DNA from: Candidatus Adiutrix sp. | Lineage (GTDB): Bacteria > Desulfobacterota > Desulfarculia > Adiutricales > Adiutricaceae | NCBI GenBank assembly: GCA_031273445.1 | Contig: JAISRV010000098.1 | Coordinates: forward strand, 1 to 6,365 | Reading direction: 5' to 3' | Length of the DNA stretch: 6,365 nucleotides | In this document: positions 1 to 5,323 of the stretch, one piece after another | Layout: each line of letters begins with the position of its first letter | Position numbering within the stretch: the stretch's first letter is position 1 | Notes under the pieces: generated by a model | Database searches by the model: none | What the model was told of the DNA's origin: nothing | Seen by the model: the letters and a program-made list of their open reading frames with translations, nothing else | Program-made: the position numbers and the translations under genes

Positions 1-207
1 GGCGAGCCGGTCGCGGCCGCCTATGCCCGCCTGAACGGCCGCTGGCTGAGTTTTGATTTAAGCGAAAACAGCGGCGGCGCTCAGGTCATCTCCCTTACTG
101 TCAAGGCGGAGCAGGCGGCCGGAAGCGAACCGCTGGAGATATCGCTTATTTCAAGCGGTTTGGCCGCCAGGCGGACGCTGAAGGCGCCGCGGGCGCCGGC
201 GGCTTAA
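1..207 (+). CDS. C-terminal end of an unrecognised protein (5' partial)
   Basis: Frame 1 is open from the window edge to a TAA at 205-207, giving 68 residues. The fragment includes the stretch YARLNGRWLSFDL and then alternating hydrophobic and polar segments that look like beta-strands (AQVISLTVKAE, LEISLIS). It ends in a basic, alanine/proline-rich tail (RRTLKAPRAPAA). I do not recognise a family and see no catalytic motif or membrane segment. Codon third positions are G/C-rich, as in the neighbouring genes, which supports real coding. No convincing terminator follows: the small inverted repeat around the stop (GGCTTAAAAGCC) has a very short loop and no T-run. Its relation to the downstream tag gene is unclear, because about 140 bases with a separate -10 element lie between them. 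Confidence 0.6.
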   Translation, partial: GEPVAAAYARLNGRWLSFDLSENSGGAQVISLTVKAEQAAGSEPLEISLISSGLAARRTLKAPRAPAA

Positions 208-260
208 AAGCCTTCATGGTCAATGACGATCCGGCGCATGGTCTGAGTATGTGATGCCCC

Positions 261-284
261 CGTCAATTGCCGCGTCAATTGTCG
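261..284 (+). repeat. Tandem 12-bp direct repeat upstream of tag
   Basis: Two head-to-tail 12-mers, CGTCAATTGCCG (261-272) and CGTCAATTGTCG (273-284), match at 11 of 12 positions. Each contains the small palindrome CAATTG. They end 10 bases before a TATAAT hexamer, so they cover where the -35 element would sit. A degraded relative (GTCAATGACG) lies at 219-228. The spacing is close to one helical turn, which would suit side-by-side binding of a regulator, but that role is inference. Confidence 0.5.
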
Positions 285-294
285 GGTTGCGTCA

Positions 295-300
295 TATAAT
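295..300 (+). promoter_or_regulatory. Candidate -10 element for tag-tfoX
   Basis: TATAAT is a perfect sigma70-type -10 hexamer 47 bases before the tag start. At 16-18 bp spacing there is no good -35: the region falls on the tandem 12-mer and reads CGTCAA or GCGTCA. TTGTCG (279-284) is only 10 bp away, too close, and TTGCCG (267-272) is 22 bp away, too far. If real, the promoter would start transcription near 307, leave a leader of about 40 bases, and probably need an activator. Confidence 0.35.
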
Positions 301-347
301 GTCGAAGCGTGAATATGAATGGATATATAAAAGCTGAGGTCTTGTTT

Positions 348-902
348 ATGAGCGAAATTCATCGCTGTCCGTGGGGCGACGCATCCGACGCGCTGATGCG
401 TGATTATCACGATAACGAATGGGGCAAGCCCTGCCGCGACGAACGCCGGCTGTTTGAAATGCTGACGCTTGAAGGGGCGCAGGCGGGGCTGTCGTGGAGG
501 ACGATACTGCACAAACGCGAGGCCTACAAGGCGGCCTTCGACGACTTTGACGTTGCAAAAGTCGCGGCCTATGACGAGAGCAAAATCGCGGCACTGCTGC
601 AAAATCCCGGCCTTGTCCGCAACCGGCTGAAAATCCGGGCGGCGGTCACGAACGCGCAAGCGTTGTTGCGGCTTGGTTCGCTCTCGGATTTCATCTGGGG
701 CTACGTTGACGGAAAGCCGGTTGTGAACGCTTGGGAGCGGCAGGAGCAGATGCCCGCGACTTCGCCTCTGTCGGACAAAATCAGCCGGGATATGAAGAAA
801 CTCGGCTTCAAGTTCGTTGGCGGCACGATTGTTTACAGCTATTTGCAAGCTGTCGGCGTGGTGAATGACCATCTGGTCTGGTGCGGGCACAGGGGGATTT
901 GA
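348..902 (+). CDS. tag: DNA-3-methyladenine glycosylase I
   Basis: This is a 184-residue cytoplasmic base-excision repair enzyme that removes 3-methyladenine from alkylated DNA. It matches the Tag family along its whole length (E. coli Tag is 187 residues). The family zinc ligands are visible as Cys7, His21, His175 and Cys179, and the base-pocket residues as Glu42 and Trp50 in LEGAQAGLSW. The signatures YHDNEWG (20-26) and GFKFVGGTIVYSY near the C-terminus are present. I chose the ATG at 348 because GAGG at 336-339 lies 8 bases upstream and the protein then begins MSEIHRCPWG, placing the first zinc cysteine as in the family. An in-frame GTG at 309 would add 13 unsupported residues. The stop (TGA, 900-902) is one base before the next ATG, so the two genes are very probably co-transcribed. 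Confidence 0.96.
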   Translation: MSEIHRCPWGDASDALMRDYHDNEWGKPCRDERRLFEMLTLEGAQAGLSWRTILHKREAYKAAFDDFDVAKVAAYDESKIAALLQNPGLVRNRLKIRAAVTNAQALLRLGSLSDFIWGYVDGKPVVNAWERQEQMPATSPLSDKISRDMKKLGFKFVGGTIVYSYLQAVGVVNDHLVWCGHRGI

Positions 903-903
903 T

Positions 904-1242
904 ATGGCCACGCGACCTGAATTTGCCGAGTATGTATGCGACCAGGTTCGCGGCGCGGGCGAGATTCGGGCTAAGAAAATGTTCGGCGAGTATATGGTTT
1001 ACGTCGACGACAAGCCGATATTGCTTGTCTGCGACGATACGGTTTTCGTGAAGATGCGGCCGGAACTGTCGGAAATAATGGAAAATGCGGAACGAGGCTG
1101 CCCTTATGACGGCGCGAAAGAGCATTATATCCTCGACATTGACGATGCCGATTTGTCGCGAGAGGTCATCGGCATATTAGAGCCGCTTACGCTGCGGCCC
1201 AAGCCGCGAAAACCGAAACGCCGCAATCCGTCGGCCCGATAG
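904..1242 (+). CDS. TfoX/Sxy N-terminal-domain protein
   Basis: The product is 112 residues and matches the TfoX N-terminal domain (PF04993 type). The hallmark KKMFGEYMVYVDD is at 24-36 and is followed by a strand with DDTVFVKM (44-51). A second family-like stretch, CPYDGAKEHYILDIDD, is at 66-81. The C-terminus is a lysine/arginine/proline tail (KPRKPKRRNPSAR). Full-length TfoX/Sxy, the competence co-regulator, also has a C-terminal domain; that domain is absent here, as in many short stand-alone family members whose role is unknown, so competence should not be assumed. I chose the ATG at 904 because AGGGGG (891-896) sits 7 bases upstream and the start is 1 base after the tag stop, which suggests translational coupling. 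A longer in-frame reading from 865 would overlap tag and add residues unlike the family. Confidence 0.88.
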   Translation: MATRPEFAEYVCDQVRGAGEIRAKKMFGEYMVYVDDKPILLVCDDTVFVKMRPELSEIMENAERGCPYDGAKEHYILDIDDADLSREVIGILEPLTLRPKPRKPKRRNPSAR

Positions 1243-1267
1243 GCGATTATATTTATGCGGGCTTTTG
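1234..1267 (+). terminator. Possible terminator after the tfoX-domain gene
   Basis: GCCCGATA (1234-1241) can pair with TATgCGGGC (1254-1262): 5 GC-rich pairs plus 3 AT pairs around one bulged G, with a 12-base loop. TTTTGGTT follows directly. The stem overlaps the stop codon at 1240-1242. The short T-run and the bulge make this moderate evidence only. An 8-T run further on (1280-1287) has no hairpin of its own. Confidence 0.4.
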
Positions 1268-1293
1268 GTTATAGTCTAATTTTTTTTAGTCTC

Positions 1294-1332
1294 TTTACGG
1301 CTTTACACATTTACAAACTTGACAAAACTTGA
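1294..1332 (+). repeat. Short phased repeats over the HTH-gene promoter
   Basis: TTTAC occurs at 1294, 1302 and 1310, exactly 8 bp apart. The octamer AAACTTGA then occurs at 1315-1322 and 1325-1332, exactly 10 bp apart. The first octamer overlaps the TTGACA -35 hexamer. Repeats phased by about one helical turn on a -35 element are a common form of regulator binding site; binding here is inferred. Confidence 0.4.
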
Positions 1333-1347
1333 TGCTTTTGCTACTGT
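1319..1347 (+). promoter_or_regulatory. Sigma70-type promoter for the HTH gene
   Basis: TTGACA (1319-1324) is a perfect -35. It is separated by 17 bp from TACTGT (1342-1347), a -10 that keeps the first two and last bases of the consensus. Transcription would begin near 1354 and leave a leader of roughly 75 bases before the ATG at 1428. Within that leader CTCC (1407-1410) could pair with GGAG (1417-1420) of the ribosome binding site, but this 4-bp stem is too short to claim regulation. Confidence 0.55.
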
Positions 1348-1427
1348 TCATCCGGTTATGCGGCCTGTTGTCCTCAAGGCTTTTTATGCTTCCTGTTAGC
1401 CTCCCCCTCCGTCTAAGGAGTCCCCCC

Positions 1428-2153
1428 ATGCGCCCCCTGACCCGCTACATTCTTATGATGACCCCGGTAGGCGTCTCGGTTGACGCGCCTGCCGAGTCCC
1501 TCGTGCCTGACGATATGCGGGTGTTTATCGTGCCTGAGCCTAAAGACAAAGACGAGCTGACGATGGCCGCGGCGCTGGCCGAGCTGGCCGCGTGGCTGCG
1601 GCTGGACCCGGAGGCGCGTCGGAAGGCGCTGCTGCCCGATCTGCCCGAGCCGTTCGACCTGGGCGAGGCGGCAGCCGGTCTTGACGAGGACGCCCCGGCT
1701 CTCCCCCCACCCGGAACCCGGCTGAATAAGCCGGCGCCTGATCCCGCCCCCGGCTCTCTGGCGGAGGAACTTGAAGCCATGCGACCCCGCGCCATTCACC
1801 GGATCGGGCGGCTGACCCGCGATGATTGGGAGCGGAAGCTTCAGGCCGTGGATAAAATCATCGACGCTCTCCGGGAGGGCGATGAAACCGCCCCGCCCCC
1901 GAGCTGCCCGGCTCCGGTCCCGCCCCGCCCCGCTTCCCTGGCGGCGAAGATCGAAGCTCTCCAGCCTCGGGCGCGGCGGGGGCGGGCGGCTCGGCGGCAG
2001 TTGACCTATACTGACTGGGAGAAGATGCGCGCCGCCTTCGAGCGGGGCGTGTCCGTTCAGGACCTGGCCCGGACGATGAGCGTTTCCCGACCAACTATAT
2101 ATAGTTGGCTGAGCTTCACCCCGGAGCGGGCGCGGCGCCACTTCCACGCCTAA
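1428..2153 (+). CDS. HTH protein with a duplicated internal module (unrecognised family)
   Basis: This 241-residue protein is rich in Ala, Pro, Arg and Glu. Only one domain is recognisable: a C-terminal helix-turn-helix at about 205-228 (FERGVSVQDLARTMSVS followed by RPTIYSWL). It has the G-x-S-x-x-D-L-A pattern and the SRPTIYSW recognition helix typical of resolvase/transposase-type and small-terminase-type HTHs. There is no catalytic domain, so a DNA-binding or regulatory role is inferred. Residues 1-100 contain a hydrophobic strand (MRVFIVPEP), an alanine/leucine helix (42-60) and an acidic linker. A module is duplicated at 110-135 and 170-198. The ATG at 1428 is chosen because AAGGAG (1415-1420) lies 7 bases upstream; an upstream in-frame ATG at 1329 would fall inside the promoter. 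The gene has its own promoter and terminator and shares no operon. The antisense frame is also open but has no such signals. Confidence 0.75.
   Translation: MRPLTRYILMMTPVGVSVDAPAESLVPDDMRVFIVPEPKDKDELTMAAALAELAAWLRLDPEARRKALLPDLPEPFDLGEAAAGLDEDAPALPPPGTRLNKPAPDPAPGSLAEELEAMRPRAIHRIGRLTRDDWERKLQAVDKIIDALREGDETAPPPSCPAPVPPRPASLAAKIEALQPRARRGRAARRQLTYTDWEKMRAAFERGVSVQDLARTMSVSRPTIYSWLSFTPERARRHFHA
1755..2021 (+). repeat. Internal duplication in the HTH protein
   Basis: Residues 110-135 (1755-1832) and 170-198 (1935-2021) align with an offset of 60 residues: SLAEELEAMRPRA against SLAAKIEALQPRA, then LTRDDWE against LTYTDWE after a 3-residue insertion in the second copy. Each copy is preceded by a proline-rich linker (PAPDPAPG and PAPVPPRPA). 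Only the second copy leads into the HTH; the first ends in DKIIDALREGDE. The DNA copies have diverged considerably, so this is an old duplication, not a recent tandem repeat. Confidence 0.65.
2091..2108. repeat. Perfect 18-bp palindrome inside the HTH coding sequence
   Basis: CCAACTATATATAGTTGG equals its own reverse complement over all 18 bases. It occupies exactly codons 222-227 (Pro-Thr-Ile-Tyr-Ser-Trp) of the HTH gene, in the recognition-helix region. The codons used (CCA, ACT, ATA, TAT, AGT) end in A or T, although the gene is otherwise strongly G/C-ending. It could be an intragenic operator, perhaps for self-regulation, or simply the product of coding constraint. Confidence 0.85.
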
Positions 2154-2164
2154 GTTTTATGACC

Positions 2165-2205
2165 AAGCGAACGCTTCTCTTAAGCCAGTGGCATTCGCTT
2201 TTTCA
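2165..2205 (+). terminator. Rho-independent terminator of the HTH gene
   Basis: AAGCGAACGC (2165-2174) pairs with GCATTCGCTT (2191-2200) over 10 positions with a single C-A mismatch, around a 16-base loop. The 3' arm runs into TTT, making a five-T run, then CATTGTTT. It begins 12 bases after the HTH stop codon. The long loop lowers the strength, but position and T-run fit a terminator. Confidence 0.55.
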
Positions 2206-2406
2206 TTGTTTATCTTGGCTTTAGCTGTCTTTAAGTCTACTTTAATGCCTAAATAAACATATATTTAGTATATTTTTTTGCAGAAAGAAAAAGATATGGC
2301 CTGTTGCCTCGTGGCCTAGGTTCGGGCATGGCTGCGCCGTCTATTCCCAGCGAATTACTCAAGTCTCTGGTCGGGGAACTGAACTTGGAGCCGGCCCTTG
2401 GGTTTT
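2206..2406. other. AT-rich convergent intergenic region
   Basis: This stretch separates the HTH gene from the convergent trkH end. Its left part is very AT-rich. A purely local hairpin, CTAAATA (2249-2255) with TATTTAG (2262-2268), is followed by a 7-T run at 2273-2279 and might be a second, weak terminator on the + strand; its stem has only one GC pair. The right part, 2296-2406, is GC-rich like the coding regions. I see no gene, tRNA or convincing minus-strand terminator in it. Confidence 0.4.
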
Positions 2407-3866
2407 TCAGCGCCGCCAGAATTCCGGGAGAAAGAGGATCAAGAGGGTGAAAAACTCCAAACGGCCCAGAAACATGCACAGACTTAAAACCGCCTTGGCC
2501 GCCCCGGGCATGGACCCGAAGTTGCCGCTGGGCCCCACTTCGCCCAAGCCCACGCCGACGTTGCCGACGGCGCAGGCGGCGGCGGAAAAGGCGGTCAAGA
2601 GGTCGATGTTCATGGAGGTCAGAGCCAGCGTGGCCCCGGCGATCACGATAAAGTAGACGGCGCAGAACGACCAGACCGCGGTCATGACCGCTTCCGGCGC
2701 CGCGCGGCCGTTCAGGCGCACGGGCAGCACCGCGCGCGGGTGTATGTGCTGGCGCAGGGTGCGGCGAATGCCCTTGAACAGCAGAATCCACCTTACGCAC
2801 TTAAGGCCGCCGCTGGTCGAGCCGGAACAGCCGCCGACGAAAAAAAGCAGAAACAGCACGCCCTGACTGAAGTGCGGCCATTTTTCCCAGTCGGCGCTGG
2901 AAAATCCGGTGGTGCTGATGACCGCGACGACCTGGAAAAACGACTTCCGCAGCCGCTCCAGCGGCCCGTCGTAAAGGCCGGCTGCGGTTAGCGACAGGGC
3001 CACCGCCAGGCCGGCCGCGACGATCAACCAGAAAAAAACGCGGCTTTCGGCGTTGGCGAAAAGAGCCTTCCAGTCGCCCCTGACGGCGCGGTAATAGAGG
3101 GCGAAGTTGAGACTGGCCAGAAACATGAAAACAGTGAGCGTCGTTTCCACATAGGCGCTGCCGTAATGGCCGACCGAGGCGTTTTTGGCGGAGAAGCCGC
3201 CCGTGGCCACGGCGCTGAAGGTGTGGCAGATCGCGTCGAACCAGTCCAGACCCCCGGCCAGCAGCAGCAAAAATAAAACGACGGTTAAAGCCAGGTAGAT
3301 CAGCCACAGTATTTTGGCCGTCTCGGCTATGCGCGGCTTGGCCTGTCGCCGGCCAGGGAATTTTCATTTTTGAGGAGCTGCACTCCGCTCAAGCCGAAAA
3401 ACGGCAACACCGCCAGCATCAGGACGATTATGCCCATGCCGCCCAGCCAATGGCTTAAGGCCCGCCAGAAGTTGATGGAAGGCGGCAGCGATTCCACGTC
3501 CGCGGCGGCGGTGGCCCCGGTGGCGGAAAAGCCGGAAAACGACTCGAAGAGTCCGTCCCAGCCGGTCAGCGTGCCGCTTATCCAATAAGGCGCGGCCCCT
3601 AAAACGCCGATCATGAGCCAGGCCAGCCCCACTGTGGCCAGGCCGTCGCGGTTGCGCGCCTCGCCGTCTCTGGCCGCGCGCCGCCCCTGCCGGACCAGGC
3701 CGGCGCCCAGGAGGGCTATAAGCGCCGCCGCGGCCAGAAATGAAGACCAGGCGCCGTCGCCCAGATAAAGGCCCACGCCGCAGGGGGCCAGCATGGCCGC
3801 GGCCAGCATGAGGGCGCCCCAGCCGCAGAAGTGAAAGATGAGGCGAAAATTGACGGCCAGGGTCAT
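2407..3866 (-). pseudogene. trkH: TrkH potassium uptake membrane subunit, frameshifted as written
   Basis: TrkH is the membrane pore of the Trk K+ uptake system and works with TrkA. The reading begins MTLAVNFRLIFHFCGWGALM from the ATG at 3866-3864, with AAAGG 9 bases upstream. It covers the first transmembrane segments and the first pore loop (SGFSATGATAA), but stops at a TAG (3329-3327) after 179 codons. The rest is in the -1 frame from about 3363: PRIAETAKILWLIYL, pore loop 2 (VATGGFS), the GGCSGSTSGGLK motif, pore loop 3 (ISTTGFSSADW), pore loop 4 (AVGNVGVGLG), and an end at FLPEFWRR with TGA at 2409-2407. Joined, the product would be about 486 residues, close to E. coli TrkH (483). One extra A in the run at 3361-3364, or loss of two bases there, restores the frame. 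Because both halves are well conserved, a sequencing error or very recent mutation is more likely than an old pseudogene. Confidence 0.85.
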
Positions 3867-3925
3867 GCGGCACGGCCTTTGGCGGAAGCATGGGTCGGCG
3901 CGTCGGATTTGGAAAACGGCTGCAT
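3863..3925 (-). CDS. Possible 20-codon leader ORF overlapping the trkH start
   Basis: An ATG at 3925-3923 opens a 20-codon frame (MQPFSKSDAPTHASAKGRAA). Its TGA at 3865-3863 overlaps the trkH start as ATGA. GAGG (3934-3931) lies 5 bases upstream of this ATG, a somewhat better ribosome binding site than the one before trkH. The overlap would allow translational coupling. The peptide has no recognisable motif, and so short a frame could occur by chance. Confidence 0.25.
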   Translation of the reverse strand: MQPFSKSDAPTHASAKGRAA

Positions 3926-3954
3926 TAGGGCCTCGTTTTTTATAGTACGGCCGG

Positions 3955-5319
3955 CTATTTCCCGCCCAGAAGCTTTTCCGCCCCGGCGATGGCCTCGCCT
4001 TTGCCGACGACGGCCAGCACGTCACCGGGCTCGATAACGGTGTTGCCGCGGGGAATGATGACCTCGTCGCCCCTGGTCAAGGCCGCCGCCAGCGCGCCCT
4101 TCGGGAAGGGGACGTCCATAAGTTTGCGGCCCGCGGCCCTGGAGCCGGGCAAAACCTGAAATTCGACGATTTCGGCGTCTTCGTGGGCTAAAGTGGCCAC
4201 AGAGATGACCCGGCCCTTGCGCAGATATTTCAGAATGGCCGAAACCGCCGCCACCCGCACTGAAATAAGCGATTCCAGCCCGATGGCGGAGACCAGCGGG
4301 GCGTAGGAGAAACGGTTGACCCGGGTGATGGTGTGGCGGGCCCCCAGGCGCTTGCCGACCAGGCAGGAGATCAGGTTTTTTTCGTCGTCGGTGGATACGG
4401 CGATAAAAGCGTCGCTGTCGCCGATGTTTTCGTCGATCAGCAGTTCCTGATCGGTGCCGTCGCCTTTGAGGACCATGGTTTTTTTCAGACGGCCGCTGAG
4501 GTGTTCGCAGCGTTCCGCGTTCAGTTCGATGATCTTGACGTTGAAGCCCCTTTTGTCGCTTTCAAGTCTTTTAGCCAGCAGATAACCCACATCGCCGCCG
4601 CCGACGATGGTCACGTCTTTGATGGGCTCGGGGTCGAGCCCGAAAAAATTGTTGATTTTGGCTTTGTCGGCGGCCCCGGCGGCCACATAGATCAGATCGC
4701 CGGGCCGCAGGATGGAGTCGCCCCTGGGAATCACCAAATCGTGCCGGCGATAGATGGCCGCGATGAGAATGTCGGCCCCGCTTTCCCGCGGCAGCAGTTC
4801 GGAAATGGGCTTGCCCAGCAGGCGGTGTTTGCGCGTCAGGCGCATGCCCACCAGCCGCAGCCGCCCGCGGGCCACCTCGATGACGTCGCTGACGCCGGGA
4901 AACTCGATGAAGTCCATGATGGTCTCCACGGCTTCCTGACTGGGGTTGATGATGAAGTTGATGCCGAAGTCGGAACGGAATTTTTTTTCGTCGAAAAAGT
5001 CGTAGTAGCCCGAGGCCTTGATGCGGGCCACCCGGCGGGCGTCGGAGGGGGCCAGAAGCTGGGCCATGCGGCAGGCGAGAATGTTGGTTTCATCATGGCC
5101 GGTGACGGCCACCAGCATATCCGCCGCCCCCAGGCCCGCTTCGGCCAGGACGCCGGGATTGGAGCCGAAGCCGACGACGGTCTGCACATCCAGCGTCTCC
5201 GCGACCGTTTCCAGGCGCTGCCGGTCAATGTCGATCACCACCACGTCGGCTTTTTCCCTGACGAGCCTGGAGGCGATGTTGAAACCGACCTCGCCAGCCC
5301 CGATCACCAGCGCCCGCAT
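3955..5319 (-). CDS. trkA: Trk potassium uptake regulatory subunit TrkA
   Basis: TrkA is a 454-residue peripheral cytoplasmic protein that binds nucleotide and gates the TrkH channel. It contains two tandem RCK units, the standard TrkA layout (E. coli TrkA is 458 residues). Unit 1 has the Rossmann glycine motif VIGAGEVG (5-12) and an acidic strand end at Asp30 (VVVIDID). Unit 2 has TIVGGGDVG (237-245) and Glu266 (KIIELN). Each unit ends in an RCK-C domain with the same hallmark turn: LVIPRGDSILRPGDLIYV (195-212) and VIIPRGNTVIEPGDVLAVV (420-438). The ATG at 5319-5317 starts 4 bases after the metG stop, and no strong ribosome binding site precedes it, so coupling to metG translation is likely. 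The TAG at 3957-3955 is followed by 88 bases before trkH. The gene is intact. Confidence 0.96.
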   Translation of the reverse strand: MRALVIGAGEVGFNIASRLVREKADVVVIDIDRQRLETVAETLDVQTVVGFGSNPGVLAEAGLGAADMLVAVTGHDETNILACRMAQLLAPSDARRVARIKASGYYDFFDEKKFRSDFGINFIINPSQEAVETIMDFIEFPGVSDVIEVARGRLRLVGMRLTRKHRLLGKPISELLPRESGADILIAAIYRRHDLVIPRGDSILRPGDLIYVAAGAADKAKINNFFGLDPEPIKDVTIVGGGDVGYLLAKRLESDKRGFNVKIIELNAERCEHLSGRLKKTMVLKGDGTDQELLIDENIGDSDAFIAVSTDDEKNLISCLVGKRLGARHTITRVNRFSYAPLVSAIGLESLISVRVAAVSAILKYLRKGRVISVATLAHEDAEIVEFQVLPGSRAAGRKLMDVPFPKGALAAALTRGDEVIIPRGNTVIEPGDVLAVVGKGEAIAGAEKLLGGK

Positions 5320-5323
5320 GGCT

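Noticed and set aside
204..911. A 235-codon open frame on the minus strand across tag
   Set aside because: It is antisense to a gene with complete family motifs and zinc ligands, has arginine-rich low-information sequence and no recognisable domain; GC-rich genes often leave open antisense frames.
1413..2147. A 244-codon minus-strand frame opposite the HTH gene
   Set aside because: The + strand has the HTH motif, a ribosome binding site, promoter and terminator. The antisense product is Arg/Gly/Pro-rich with no motif and no start signals.
1273..2243. Similar decamers AGTCTAATTT (1273-1282) and AGTCTACTTT (2234-2243) either side of the HTH gene, as insertion-site repeats
   Set aside because: Nine of ten matching in two AT-rich regions is weak, the similarity does not extend, and there is no integrase, transposase or terminal inverted repeat.
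2296..2320. A GGCC...GGCC inverted repeat followed by a T-rich stretch on the minus strand, as a trkH terminator
   Set aside because: Only four base pairs form, the flanking bases do not extend the stem, and it lies about 90 bases past the trkH stop.
2249..2800. A 183-codon minus-strand frame overlapping the end of trkH and running into the intergenic region
   Set aside because: Most of it is an out-of-frame reading of trkH. The part beyond the trkH stop has no recognisable sequence and ends in AT-rich intergenic DNA.
3327..3371. Programmed -1 ribosomal frameshift making full-length TrkH
   Set aside because: In the allowed interval no X XXY YYZ slippery heptamer in the right frame was found, and TrkH proteins are not known to need frameshifting; an indel is simpler.
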